NCBI GenBank assembly: GCA_017654935.2
Contig: CM065711.1
Span: forward strand, 34,673,578-34,737,577
DNA from: Phymorhynchus buccinoides
Lineage: Eukaryota; Mollusca; Gastropoda; Neogastropoda; Raphitomidae
Direction of reading: 5' to 3'
DNA length: 64,000 nucleotides
Part shown: positions 1 through 13,130 of the stretch, in pieces
Numbering within the stretch: position 1 is the first letter of the stretch
Layout of the letters: each line of letters begins with the position of its first letter
The notes under the pieces: generated by a model
What the model saw: only the letters and a program-made list of their open reading frames with translations
Databases searched by the model: none
What the model was told of the DNA's origin: nothing
Program-made: the position numbers and the translations under genes

Positions 1-208
1 TGTAAGTGTGTACCGATCATCATGACCTTACTATATACTACACAAATGGATGTGCAATCTGGTATGTGATTCAAGTAGTTCAACATTTGTGGTTTGGAAA
101 CACAACAGGAAACTTGCCCAGGCGTTTATATATACAGGTAACCACATGTAATTGCATGCATGCTAATAATTTACTATGTTTGTGTGCTTATAATCAACAT
201 GCCAAAAT

Positions 209-437
<229 letters not shown>

Positions 438-648
438 TTTCCTTGTTAGTCTTGTCTGACAATGAATTCAAGACAGCAGAGGACGCAACTACTATTCTCA
501 AAAACTGCACTTGATTTGTTATTATCACTAGCGCAACGCCTAGTACTGGCAATGCACCGTACTGGTAACGCCTAGTAAAGGGTTCACAGCAAATTTGAAG
601 CGATTCGGTTGAAAAACGGTGGAGTTATAAGGCCCGTTTTGTGTTTCA

Positions 649-826
<178 letters not shown>

Positions 827-1006
827 TACAGTATTTATACGGCTCTGAATCTTGATAGAAATCAAATCAAAGCGCACACACACATTAGCATTCAAAGCGC
901 ATTCAAACACAAACGCAATACAAAGCGAACACACACGGATAACATAAATGGAATATAGCAGAAACAGACCTAATGGCAAGAGAGAGAAAATAAAGAGAGA
1001 GGAGCT

Positions 1007-1524
1007 TTAATGACGGGGGAACAGTTTAAGGTTAGCTTTGAAAGCAGAGAGAGTCGGTCGCTGACGGAGGGAGAGAGGAAGTTTGTTCCAGGAGGTCGGT
1101 CCTGAGACAGCAAAAGAGCGCCGACCAACAGTTGAAAGCTTATACCTAGGGATCTGGAGAGAAAGAGGGTCAGAAACTGAACGTAAAGTGCGAGCTGGCG
1201 TATAGATGGAAATATTGTCGCAGAGGTAAGATGGAGCAGCTTTATGAATAGATTTATAGCAAAGTGTGTTTAATTTATACTCAATTCTGTCTGCGACAGG
1301 AAGCCAGTGCAAAGAACGCAGAAGAGGGCTAACATGATCGAACTTTTTCTTCCTAAGGACAAGACGAGCAGCTGTGTTTTGAATACGCTGGAGACAAGAT
1401 AGAGAAGAGACTGATAGGCCAGAAAGGAGAGCATTACAGTAGTCAATACGAGATAGGATGAGGGAAGTAACAAGCTTTGCTGTGGCTTCATCTGAGAGGT
1501 ATTTACGAATAATAGCCAATGCAA
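1007..1524 (-). mobile_element. L2/CR1-like LINE, 3' fragment of reverse transcriptase ORF
   Basis: An open frame of about 170 codons on the minus strand carries the C-terminal part of a Jockey-superfamily reverse transcriptase: SRIDYCNALLSGL, LQRIQNTAARL, LHWLPV, YTPARTLRS and a terminal SWNKLPLSLR-type segment. The fingers, palm and endonuclease are missing, so the copy is 5'-truncated at about 1524, as is usual for LINE insertions. The frame itself is unbroken, which suggests a fairly recent insertion. It resembles the C-terminus of the longer L2-like element at 36900-40683 but is a different copy. Confidence 0.85.
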
Positions 1525-1936
1525 CGAATTTGATAGTAGCAGGACTGACAGGTCTGAGTCAGGAAACTCTGCATGGAAAGAGTATTGTCCACGGACACTT
1601 GGCTTATTACTATATGATAGAGATAAATTGCCAAGGTGTCATCCCCACTATTACCGCCGTGATGACTTTGGGACAGTTGGCGTTACAAAGGCTGCAGCAC
1701 GAAGAGCCATGACAAATGCCTCCCAGTGTTGACATCATAGATTGTCACAAAGCGTTTAGCTGTAGAGAATTTTCAGTTGCTGTAGAAAACCAATTTTCAA
1801 ATAACTGTCATCAGGGTTGTTTACTATTGGCCCAAGCTGGAGTCTTAAGGTCAATCAAGGACTAAAAGTCAATTTAAAAATAATACATTTATGTACTCAT
1901 AATGTAAGCTGCGCTTCCTCCCCCTGGCACATATCC
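1525..1936. other. Intergenic sequence, nothing recognised
   Basis: No frame with family resemblance, no tandem repeat and no clear inverted repeat was seen here. Confidence 0.5.
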
Positions 1937-2095
1937 AGAGCTTCAGATTGTTTTCAGACTTCATGGATCAAATGACACCTGATTACAAAAAAATGATGGG
2001 CCAATTTCCAAATCAATGGGCCAATAATGTGTCACTGTAGTAATATATTGTAGGTACTGGTCAATGACCTGGGAATCCCAACAATCTGAAGCTCT
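1937..2095. mobile_element. Short element with terminal inverted repeats
   Basis: AGAGCTTCAGATTGTT at 1937-1952 is repeated exactly inverted at the other end (AACAATCTGAAGCTCT, ending at 2095). Internal sequence also pairs partly. The 159-bp length and absence of coding fit a MITE. No target-site duplication is obvious, so the superfamily is unassigned. Confidence 0.6.
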
Positions 2096-2131
2096 GCATG
2101 CGAAAGCAAAATACCAGTAAGTCGAAACAAA

Positions 2132-2339
2132 TAGGGGAAGACGGGGTAAAAAGCACATGGGCGGGTAAGAAGTTCATGCTAATTATCTCATGAAATAAAG
2201 AAACTTTCAGTCAAATTTTCCCATGAGACGAATGCTAAACATTAACACTCGTCTCATGGGGAAAATGTGACTTCATGTCATGAGATAATTGGCATGGGCT
2301 TCTTACCCACCCATGGGCTTTTTACCCCGTCTTCCCCTA
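2132..2339. mobile_element. Foldback MITE with TA flanks
   Basis: The element starts GGGGAAGACGGGGTAAAAAG and ends with its inverted complement, flanked by TA on both sides (2132-2133 and 2338-2339). Nearly the whole 204 bp is self-complementary, with a small loop near 2240. A TA duplication is typical of Tc1/mariner and some other DNA-transposon families; family placement is inference. Confidence 0.8.
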
Positions 2340-2888
2340 CCATTCTAATAGTGGTTTGTTTTAATGATGCTGTGGTATAAATAGTGACCGATCAATTCCT
2401 TCTTGACTGGTTAATTCTCCCAAGCTCAAACTAATCACCATAATAGCGGTCTATCTGTCACTTTTGCTGTGCAAAAAGTACGCACATGTTCTTCTTGACA
2501 ACTTTGATGAAAATATTTTGTTTCGTTAAAATAAAAGTAATAATAACTAAAAGTAAACACCATTATTTCCAATAACGATTAGAAAGAAAGCCCACACGGT
2601 CGAATTATCTTAAATATATTATATCAAATGTCACAGAGTTCAATAGTTGAAAGCTTTTCGCCTACTAGGTCAGCTATGGATTGTATAGCTTAGAGATGAA
2701 TAAAGGCAGCCCTCCATCTACCAGAAAACCAGTGTCAACTATATCCCTTGCATAGCCAGGGTTTTGGGTTCCCTGAATCAAGTGGCCAAAGAAGATGCTG
2801 CCCATAAAGGCACAATCATCAGTGGTGACCCGTGTCCTGCTCCTGAGTAACGAGGACTTAAACACTCCGATGAAAACCACTCGAGCCA
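2340..2888. other. Intergenic sequence, no supported gene
   Basis: AT-rich sequence. A 71-codon minus-strand open frame at 2674-2889 was considered and not accepted because no domain or paired splice sites support it. Confidence 0.5.
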
Positions 2889-3220
2889 CATATGGTCAAC
2901 TGGCTCCCTGTTAGGCAAAGAATATCCTACAAGATTGCCTCTCTCTGCTACAAATCTATAGAGTCTTCCTGTCCTGAATACCTCACTGATCTGTTACATC
3001 TCTACACACCGTCTCGAGCTCTGCGTTCCTCATCTGACACCCGTCTCTATTGTATCCCCACTGTCCGCACTAAAACCTATGGTCAACGCTCTTTCTCCTA
3101 TCAAGCTCCTGTTACTTGGAATCAGTTGCCTCACTCTCTCAGATACTCATCCTCTCTGCCCCCCTATTCCGCCCGCTCATCTCTTCACTGGAGACAGAAA
3201 CGTGTCTAAGTTTGTCCGCG
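2889..3220 (+). mobile_element. L2/CR1-like LINE, C-terminal fragment
   Basis: A plus-strand frame reads NWLPVRQRISYKIASLCYKS and then LYTPSRALRSSSDTR and TWNQLPHSLR, the same C-terminal reverse-transcriptase segment as at 1007-1524 but from another copy. It begins within the LHWLPV motif, so it is heavily 5'-truncated. The contig ends 40 bp later. Confidence 0.8.
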
Positions 3221-3260
3221 ACATGCATTGTTTATTGGTGTGAAGTGGGAAGGGACGCAA

Positions 3261-3760
3261 NNNNNNNNNNNNNNNNNNNNNNNNNNNNNNNNNNNNNNNN
3301 NNNNNNNNNNNNNNNNNNNNNNNNNNNNNNNNNNNNNNNNNNNNNNNNNNNNNNNNNNNNNNNNNNNNNNNNNNNNNNNNNNNNNNNNNNNNNNNNNNNN
3401 NNNNNNNNNNNNNNNNNNNNNNNNNNNNNNNNNNNNNNNNNNNNNNNNNNNNNNNNNNNNNNNNNNNNNNNNNNNNNNNNNNNNNNNNNNNNNNNNNNNN
3501 NNNNNNNNNNNNNNNNNNNNNNNNNNNNNNNNNNNNNNNNNNNNNNNNNNNNNNNNNNNNNNNNNNNNNNNNNNNNNNNNNNNNNNNNNNNNNNNNNNNN
3601 NNNNNNNNNNNNNNNNNNNNNNNNNNNNNNNNNNNNNNNNNNNNNNNNNNNNNNNNNNNNNNNNNNNNNNNNNNNNNNNNNNNNNNNNNNNNNNNNNNNN
3701 NNNNNNNNNNNNNNNNNNNNNNNNNNNNNNNNNNNNNNNNNNNNNNNNNNNNNNNNNNNN
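3261..3760. other. Assembly gap (500 N)
   Basis: Exactly 500 N. The other two gaps in the window have the same length, so this is a fixed-size scaffold join of unknown true length, and order and orientation across it are not proven by sequence. Confidence 0.99.
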
Positions 3761-4397
3761 GTCATATATGCCAAGAAAAGTCAAGTCCTAAAGTTCCTAG
3801 TCGCCCTTCATCCCTCTCTGTCTTGTCTTGCGCCACCAAACCCCACACACACAGTAACCAGAACCGGCGAACGGAAACACCCGCCCAGCCCAGCAAAGGG
3901 TCATCCTTGACCCATTGGTCCTGAATAATCGTACGAATTCAACACATGCACCCCGGGTTAGATTCATGCTCGGCCTCGTCACCTCGACCCATTCGAGTCC
4001 AAAGAAGAGACCGTCAGACATCCAGGCTGAGTGGAGACCAAGCCCCAACGTGACCCAGATCCCTCAAGAGCAAACAGAAAAGAGCAACAGAAATCAGGCC
4101 TTGCCAAAACATAGGGTATTCATTTGTTAAGTTCCTTGACGAAAATGTAGCGCTGGAGCTGTCTAAAGTTGATGAGGTTCTAAATAAAGAGAGATATTGG
4201 GCGGGGCGACACCTAATACTAAAAGAAACCTTCTACTAAGGCGTACCAGACAAAACTATGAATATATAAGAGACCCATTAACACTATTTTAGTTCCAGAC
4301 CATCTAAAACATATTGATCCTTCCTTTTGCTGACACTTTAATCACACCAACGCAGCAACACTAATTAAGTATTCTGTAACCAATCAAACTACTATTC

Positions 4398-4458
4398 AAA
4401 CACACACACACGACACACACACAACAACACCACACACACACATACACACCACAACACA

Positions 4459-4507
<49 letters not shown>
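4398..4507. repeat. Imperfect (CA)n microsatellite
   Basis: CA units with interruptions, equivalent to the (GT)n at 53376-53443 on contig C. The surrounding 3780-5180 is the noisy counterpart of about 52780-53957 and includes a broken version of the possible exon at 53668-53884 that lacks the clean GTGAGT donor. Confidence 0.9.
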
Positions 4508-4508
<1 letters not shown>

Positions 4509-5189
4509 CTTGACTTTGATCTCGACTCTGTCACTAACAATAATTACCAAGACAGCTCCCTTTTTAATACTTAAGCGTGGAATTACTATTAGTTCCAAAC
4601 ATTCGCATCACATAGATCAAGTTTCATCAACAACAACAACACCCACACGATAAACAATAAATGTTCCTGTACATCGTGAATCTCTGGCACCCTTCCTAGT
4701 AGAACTCTCCCCTAATAGTACATAATCATAAAAGGCCTAAAGGAGAAATTGATTCACTCCCGACCCATGCACAGCAAGCAGACACAAAACGCGCAGACAG
4801 ACAAAAAGACAGTTGTCCCTAGCTCCAGGTCAATAGCAAATGGTGAGCCCAATGCTGGAGGGAAGAAAAGAGGAGGGGCTTTTCCTCTGAAATATAAAAT
4901 GCTGAAACGAAAACACAAATTTCAAACTTTTACCTCAAGTTTTTTTTTTCCTTGTTATATATCCACAAAAAAGGGCACAATCAAGTCACTATAATTAGAC
5001 AGGTTGAAAATTCATGACCTATCTATTAAAGCAATGAGCGATTAAGAATGTCTGAAAACTTGATCTTAACCTAAATAATAAAAATATCAAAAATTTGCCT
5101 GGGGTTACAAATTCAAATTTTTGTCAATAACGTGAGGCTTTAATGGAGGAAAAATACAAAGACTTAATTGGGGCGGAAATGTAAATTTT

Positions 5190-5850
5190 TCTGAGTCTCA
5201 CCATATCGCTCTCGGTGGTAACAGAGGAGACGCCCACACAAAACACAGTGGACGACAGCCAGTTGGACACAGCTCATCAGATCCTCTCCCAGGGGGGGTG
5301 AACGTCCCCCACTCCACAGTCTCACCATATCGCGGTTTATTGGTGGATTAACAGAGGAGACGCACAAAACAAAGTGACTCGACAGCAGTCTCCGAGGAAC
5401 AACAGCTCCCTAGCTCCACTAGTGGACACAGTCCCGTCACTCACTGGCGGGTGAACGTTCAGCACCCTCATATCGCCTGGGGTAGGGTAAACGGAGGGCA
5501 GACGCACCAGCAAGTGGACTGACAGCACAGGACAAAGCTTCCCAGTCCCCTATCCAGGTCGGACCTGACCGTCCAGCTCACCCCTATCGATGGTTGTGAA
5601 CCAGAGGAGGAGCCACAAGACAGTTTGGACGAAAGCAGGGACACAGCTCCCAAGGACACAGCTCCCAGTCCCTCCCAGGCAGGAGCGTGACCTGTCCAAC
5701 AGCCCACCATATCGCTGGTGGCTACAGAGGGACGCGCCCATAAAGCCGAGCCGCCACAAGCCAGTGCAAGACAGTGACGACAGCTTAGGGACACAGCTAC
5801 GTCACAGTTCCTCCCAGGTCGGAGGAACGTCCAGCACTCCCCCCAGGCCT
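5190..5850. repeat. Degraded copy of the 96-bp tandem repeat
   Basis: About five or six units containing recurrent CATATCG, ACAGAGGAGACGC and GACACAGCTCCC blocks, the reverse complement of the array at 52283-52770. Unit length varies through many small indels and the long open frames of the C copy are broken here. Confidence 0.75.
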
Positions 5851-6789
5851 TCACTGTCGTCGTCCTCTTTTTCTCCCAGAGGACTTCTTCTTGTTATCTT
5901 CTCACTCGTGCCCGTCTTCTTCCAAGACCTCTTTCCTTCTAGTGATTTCTCTGTCCTTGTCCTCTGTCTTCACTGTCCTTCTTTGACTTCTTTCTTTCTT
6001 CTGTCACTCTGCTAAACGGCGAGAAGCGGGGAGAGGTAGCGGTCAAGTCACTGTCCTCAGTCAATAGTTATTTATTTTAAGCAATTGTATGATGATCAAC
6101 TTTAGGCCATAAGACTCAAGGAATAAACCCCAGTTGGAGTTTTTTTCGCCGCGTCGGGAACTTGTGCGAAAATGTTGTGAAGGGGGCCCCAAAATCTACT
6201 CATACACAGTTTCTGACCCCAACTAGTGAAAAGAAACGATCGAGTTTTCTATTTCCACGCGCTCACATTAAAAGTAGATGAGAAAATATTTGAGTGTTCT
6301 GGGAAGATTAAAATAAATATTAGACGATTAAATCCGTCAAGCTCCGGCAAATCAATCACTTAAACCACTGAATTCAGAATTTGTTTGTATAAACGAATTT
6401 TTCGGCAAAACAGCAAAGGGAGCCGGGGTAATTCATTAGCAGAAATTGCGCCCCCCCTTTATGTAGGTAACTATCAACAATCACAAAACAACGGAAAACA
6501 GCCAGACAACTTCGAAACGTCGGTAGGTATCACTATTTCGGCCTCCTCAAACAAACCAGATGAAATTATGTTTAATTCAGCGCTGAAACGAAATCAACGC
6601 CACAAGGATCATTTTCGCACTGCCAAATAAATAAAGAAAGGAACATAACTTGTACCGTCATTTTCACATACCCCCTTTTCTACTACCCAGACGTCACAAC
6701 CCAAAACAAGTTAGTAGCTAGTTGTGAAGTGGTAGGGACACGACAATCCGTCAAGGCTTTTATAGAGTCCAATCGTATACACTCAAATT
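5851..6789. other. No gene recognised; allelic to about 51480-52282
   Basis: Matches contig C in inverted orientation with scattered substitutions and indels. No coding signal is shared by both copies. Confidence 0.5.
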
Positions 6790-8960
6790 ATAATAAAAAA
6801 AACATTCTTGGTCAAGGTGTATTACCGCGCAATTTTGTCCCTAATAAAAAAAATAAAAATCTGAAAACATATCTTAAATCTTGGAAACTCATCCAAGCGA
6901 TTTGTGAAAACGTGTTCGTATATTAGGTGCAAATTGGTAAGTAATAGGTAACGCGTCAATTAAGTAAAGTATTAAGCTTAATTAGGTAAACTCATTCACA
7001 TAATGTTAGAACGCGGATGCTGTGAATGAAAACATTTTTGTTTTTTTGTATTAGTATTAAATCTTTTAATAGAAACTGTTACCATAAGCATTCTCTAGTA
7101 AATCTTGAATTTAGGAGATAAAAAAGTTTTTTTTGTTTGTGAAGACAAGGTCAATAACAACAACTGGAATATCTGTATAGGCCTCAATGGAGATTCCCCC
7201 CCCTAACCTAATTCTTCTATCCTTTGAGTGGAAAACCAGATTTAAATAATCTTAAGCCCTAGTATCATTTATAATTCCATATTCTTGCATCCTATTAACT
7301 AAGTTTTGTTGCTTCTGCGTTTGCACTTTTTCAATTGCTGAAACGACTGGTTTATTTATACTTTGGGGAACTATTATGCTGTTTCCATATTCTAACGGTG
7401 GGTCCGCTTGCCAATGCCGTTTGTTACAATTTGATAAATATATCCTCGAGCAATGCTTGAAAAGGTTCTTTTAAAACTAGACCAATAATCTCTCATTTGC
7501 AGTGTTACTAATACAGTTTCTGACTATGTTTTGTTAAAAGAAATAATACCTATATTAAAAGTACTCCTAACTCAAGTCTTTCTTTTTTCATTTATATCCA
7601 TTTTGTTATCTGCTACATGCCACATTGTCTATTTCATAATAGCATACTCAAAACACACTTGGTATATTTCTGGTACTACACAGTGCATACCTTACACTTA
7701 TTGTTTGAAATAAAGATCCATTTGGAGTACATTTCTAGTTGTAAGTAAGTTACTGGTACATGATTGGCTATAAACCTTGTGGACCCATCAAGCAAAAATC
7801 GATTACATGATGACATGAAATGAACATCAATCGGGTATATGTCATTATGAAACACTGGGCGTAAACCAAGTGGGATTCCTAGGATGCTCCCCTGGGGCGA
7901 TTCCACTAAGTCCCTTTGCCTCAGTTCCTGGCAATACCTTAATTTCAACTTTAACTTTTTTGAGTTCTTCCAGATATAGATAACCTAAAATTTGTTAATC
8001 CATACATGTAGATTACCTACTATCTTACTATAAGATTCTACTTAATTGAATCCAACACGTCTTTCATGTGGCTACACTTCAAAAGCTTTCCTAAAGTCTA
8101 CAGCCTATTATATAACCATAATCATAGTTATCTAGGTAATTCTGTTATTTCCTTCATAACTTCCAAAATAGTCTGTAGTTATGTACATGTTACTTCTGAA
8201 AACCCATGCTGACCAACAACATACAGGTATTATCACCTTGCATAATGAGTCAGTCTACTACTATTCCTTTCCTTGGATGGACTCATCTCTCAATACAATA
8301 ATCCAGGATTTATCAAGGATACATGCTTAAGACTAAAAGGTTTCTATTCTTGCCAGCCATCTGATCTTGCATCACTTTGTAAAAATAGTCGGTGACGTTA
8401 GCCTTGTTTCCATCTGTAGAGAGGAATCTGGCCCTTTTCCATGTTCAAGTGTTTATTGAATAGATTATTGGTCTAAGAAGGTAAAGTATTATGTCATCAG
8501 AATTAAATTCTTTTAATTACCTAGGTTAGACATATACCCATCCAGGACTCCTGTACTTTGAAGCCCATTTCATCTTTTACCTTTTTCTGAACTAGACCAG
8601 ATAAGGGAACTTACTCTTAACACCTAGCCAACACGACATCCCGTTCTGAGTTCTTTAAACCCCTAAACCATCTGTTGAAATAGGCTACTTGTATGGATAA
8701 ATTTTCATTGGCGTTTATAAAAACACTGGCAAAACCGATTGTTAAGCAATTTTCAGCAAGTCATTTTCATCTGCAACAACAATTCAACATTATGTCCTTT
8801 TGTTTGGGTGCCAAGTTACACCCGTGTTCGTCTTATATCTTTCATTAATACACATATCTCCGTAAAATGATTGCCTGTATTGGACTTGCTTCCTGTTACC
8901 GATCATCGCTGATTTACATCAAATCGAAAGTAAAAACTAATTAGACTAGATGTAGATACT
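6790..8960 (-). pseudogene. CR1-like LINE, allelic copy with many frame breaks
   Basis: This is the inverted counterpart of the LINE at 49640-51390. Fragments still visible on the minus strand include ESPQGSILG (palm motif) at about 7870-7900 and the segment following the catalytic motif at 7676-7800. The frame is lost at many points by single-base insertions and deletions, far more than in contig C. That could be real decay of this allele, but the same noise affects the whole of 3761-13130, so poor consensus quality is at least as likely. Confidence 0.7.
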
Positions 8961-9086
8961 ATGTCAAAAATGGAATTTCTGCATTCAAATTTCATCTTAC
9001 CTATGCAAACCACAACAAACAATAAGAAGAAAATAAATACCCTTGGGCTTTACCACTGTTATCACAAGTGCAATGGATATCAGTTA

Positions 9087-9400
9087 TTAACCCTTTCAAA
9101 GCCAGCCATTTGATTTCAGCTCAATTAATTTGGCACATTAACATATAATCTGGTTCGGGTACCGGAGAACAAAATCATCTGCCCTTTAGAGTGGGGTATT
9201 GCTGCTGTGCACATATATAAAATAAGGTCTACCCTTATCTTCCCAAAAGTAAGACAAAAGGGGTCTTGGGTAATAAAATAGGACCCCAAACCCTTTTGAT
9301 TGCTCCTTGTTAGTGACATTACGGTGGTTAAATCACAGTTGGTGCCCTGAAGGATGCTGACTTTGGCGGTGAGGAATGGAAATGGGTTTGAAAGGGTTAA
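9087..9400. mobile_element. TTAA-flanked MITE (piggyBac-like ends)
   Basis: It begins TTAACCCTTTCAAAGCCAGC and ends TTTGAAAGGGTTAA, so TTAA flanks an inverted CCCTTT terminus. It is allelic to 49249-49493. TTAA duplication is the hallmark of piggyBac-type transposition; there is no coding capacity. Confidence 0.7.
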
Positions 9401-9840
9401 GAGTGCAGTTAGAAACAGTAGGTAGAAAAGTTTTTGTAAAACAAAAAGGCATAGACCGAAACTGAGAAGTAAACGTGAAAGTGAGAATCGTTGTCTGAGT
9501 TTCAAACCTATTGAATATTTCGAAAAGCTTCTTTAAATGCCTCTTCGTTTCTCAGAAATAACTGCAGCCAAGAACTTTCACAGACAAAAATTAGCAGCCC
9601 CCCAATCTAGAGGACTCTGTGAAATATTTAGCCCTTACACTTGTGTGTTCTAGATCTTTCCTCCTACTCATGGTGATGGTTCAACAAGAGAGTGTAGGCC
9701 AGAAACCATTTAACTGGTTGTTGCGTGTTCTAAGGTAAAAGCTAATTAAATATTCATCGTGTGTGTGTGTTGCTTTGGTGTGTCGGTTTGTGTGTCATGC
9801 TGTGGTGTGTGTATAGTGTGTGTGACCCTTATTCTGTGGT

Positions 9841-12800
9841 CACTTCCTCTCCCGAAGCCTGATCCATCGAAACTTCAGAGAGTCATAAAGGTCCTTATGA
9901 CTTGTTGTCGCCGGTGATTGAGTGATTAACGCTTCAGTTCATGCAAGTCAGTTCTTTCACGGTGTAGATTAATCGTTAGGGGAAAAGAAGGTCACTGGAA
10001 CCGGAATCAGCCTGACCCCACACCCCTATCTCAAGCAGGGATATTATTTAAGAATCTCTGCCAAGACCACACAACATCACCAGTCATTACAGGTCTATGC
10101 CCCAACTTTCGACGACCAATGAAGACGCATGGAGTGAAGAGTTCCTCATGACCAACTTGACAACATCATAGCCACAAAAGTACCAAGGAAAGATGTGTTT
10201 ATTTATAGTTATGCGGAGATTGGAATGCTAAGATTGGCCAAGATGCCTTATCAAACACTGCGGCAGAACTCTGTAAGGCAAATTCTGTCTTGAGGGGATG
10301 CGAAAAGGTGAGTGCCAAAACAACCACGACCGTTTGGTCTCAGACTACTGGAATTTGCAGAGACCCATCGCACGTCAACCCATCGCCAACAACCTCCACC
10401 CTCACAAACTAAGTCTAGAACAACTACGTGGTCCACTTACATACAAACGGCACTACGTGCCCACAGCAGATACTTTTCATTTTGATGCGCCCATACGCCC
10501 GCTCTTCAATTCCAGCATCAACAAGGCAAAAAAACAAGGTCGTTTTCTGGGAGCTGACAGTGGCAGTGACCATGACCTAGTCGCTCACTAGCCTGAAGTT
10601 CGACAGCTGAGGAGAAGAAAACGTTTCAAAGAAAAACTCCTCGAATCCGTTCCTTGATCTGAAAAGTTGAAAGACGCAAAAAAATTGCATAAGTCTTCCA
10701 GGCCCCATATTGGCGGGAAAAAATTTGCCGGCCTTTGAAGGTCATAGATGATGACCGGTAGATACCCTCTCAGAGAACATTACAGAGGTGCTCCTCTTTA
10801 CAACAGCTGATGAGAAGTGATGGGAAGACCCACAAAAACAAACAACCAGCCCTTGAAGTCGTGTCACAAATGAAATCCTTGAACGGTGGTGTGAGGAAGA
10901 AGAAGCGAGCCTTTTAATAATTTAAAATCCGAGAAAAAAGCCAAAACCCAGAGGCGGCCCTATACTAGCGCAGGTCCCATACTTACAGCACCCAAAAAAG
11001 GAAATGTATCAGGGAGAAGATGATCGACGCCAAAGAAGGAACTGGATGTAGAGAGCCAATTAGAAGAGCCAATTGCCAAAAAAGTTCTGACCGACGGAGG
11101 AAAAAAGGCAGTGGAATGCAAACAGGCTTATGAGATCCTCAAAACTTACCAAGAACAACAGGGCAAAAGGCCCAAAGGCAATTCGCCGGGTAATTGAAGA
11201 CAGAGCCAGCGGGAGGGAACTTCGAACCTTCTTACAGGAAAGCTCTGCTAGGTACTCGCACGATGGGATTTCCCTTGGCCGATGGATCTTTTCATCGTTT
11301 GCCCTTCTGAATCTGAATACTGCCCACACAAAGGGCGTACAATCAACTACGCACCTCACAACCAGACATCAACATCCTGAAGGAAAAAGCCGCAAGCCTA
11401 ATTAGCAAAGGCTAAACGCCTAATTCAAGAAAGGCTGTTGTGAAAATCTACTTGTTCTTGCAAGAAGAAAGAAGAAAAAGTAGAAGCAGTAGTGCGCCAT
11501 TCTGAAAGCTGCGAAAACCACCAGGCGATTGACAATACTTCTGCTGAACCTACTTAAACATGAAGTGGAAAAGAGGAAAAGAATTGGACGAAGGGCCCCT
11601 TACCAAAACTGTGTCAGAAAATCTGCCGGCATCACTGATCAATACCATCTCCCCAAGAAAGGAAATCTTAAACAGTAACCAGAATTTACAGGACGATCAG
11701 TCTGTGATCAGCCATCACAGCAGAGTGAAGTACATTGTTATCCTCAGTCTCGCATCAATGACATTGGCTGGTGAGGAACTATTGTTCTGAACAGAACAAG
11801 CTGTTTTCAGATCTGGAAGGAGCACAGTTGACCAGATATTCAACTGCCGTGCAATTATAGAAAAACATTTACAGCATGAAAAAGAACTCTACCATAATTT
11901 CATTGACTTTCGCAAGGCATTCGACAGAGATTGGCATGCTGGTTTGTGGCAAGTCATGCGAGGCTTCAACATCGAGGAAGGCCTTGTTCAAGCCATCGAG
12001 GCACTCTACAAGGAACTCAAGTAGTGCAGTTCTCCTCAATAATCATCTCAGATAATTTTTCCAAACAACAGTAGGTGTCTGCCAAGGATGTTTACTTTCT
12101 CCAGTACTATTCAACATCTTCCTGGAGAAGATCATACAAGACACCCTTCATGACCACCATACCTCCAATCTCCATTGGTGGACAGGGAACGCTTGATGCA
12201 CAACAACCTGCGTTTTGCTGACAACATGAGACATTGTTGGGCGGACAGCCAAGACCCGAACTCCATGGAGGTTGCACATGACAATCTTGTGTCGTGGAAC
12301 AGTGCCTCGGTGTCATACGGTCATGGAAGTCAGCCAGTGTGAATGCCAAACACCGCCTGATATCACTTCATGAACGGTCGAAAGCTGGAAGAAGGTGAAA
12401 GAAAGATTACAAGTATTTGGGCGCACTTCTGTCCAAAGATGGCTCATGTTTGAACGCAGAGATCCATCACCTGCAGGATTACACAAGCTACAGCAGCTAT
12501 CAGCTTATGGCTAGATAGCTTTCCACCGAGCAGAATTTGGGAAAAAGCAACATCAGATTCGCGGCAATAGTACAGACTCTACCAGTCACTCGTAAATCAC
12601 CTGAGCTTTCTCCTATGGGTGTGAAACACTGGACTCTGCAGGCTGACCTCGAGAGAAAAAATTCAAGCTTTGTCAAACAAAATGTCTGAAAAAAAAAAAA
12701 TGCGCTCGGAACGCAAGACAAATGACAATGAAAATGTTCCGCCAACAAGATCCCCCGCAGAGCTGGTTTTGGGCACAAAGTAACACTTGTTGTACGTACA

Positions 12801-13130
12801 GTCATGTAAACGTCGACAAGTCCTCATCTCAGTCTTGGCCACGCTCAACCGTCAACGAATCCTTGTCGAAGACCATTCTCCAAGGGGAATCCGTTGGAAA
12901 AAGGGGAGCTGGATTGCTGCGAAGAAGGGGCGCCCACGTCGCAGCCCGACAAAAGAAGAGACTGGCCGTCGAACAATATAAAAGAATGGACCAACATGAA
13001 ACATGAATGACCTGATCCCGGGCCTCCCCGCCCAACAGAGGCAGAAAGGCCGAAACGTGGATGAATGCTTGTCTGTTCGCCTGTGCTGATGCCACATCAA
13101 TCCCCCCAAGCGATCACAGCGCGTCAAAGG
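9841..13130 (+). pseudogene. RTE-type LINE, allelic copy with many frame breaks
   Basis: The inverted counterpart of 46147-48916, read here on the plus strand. Recognisable pieces in order are endonuclease text (MPQRF-like and SGSDHDLV at about 10556-10590), the AFD-region segment NCRAIIEKHL near 11850, VRQGC-equivalent sequence near 12075, and the C-terminal LRRRGA/RRPAKEE-like tail near 12900. Frequent single-base indels and homopolymer runs break every frame. The short 5' inverted piece seen in contig C is also present here at about 9841-9955, so the insertion is shared by both alleles. Confidence 0.75.

Noticed and set aside
2674..2889. 71-codon minus-strand open frame in contig A
   Set aside because: It reads GSIFFGHLIQGTQNPGYARD and looks somewhat protein-like, but I recognise no family, paired splice sites or second copy.
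3206..3910. Open frames crossing the N gaps (also at 28153-29305 and 60904-61563)
   Set aside because: They are mostly unknown bases; no coding evidence exists inside a gap.
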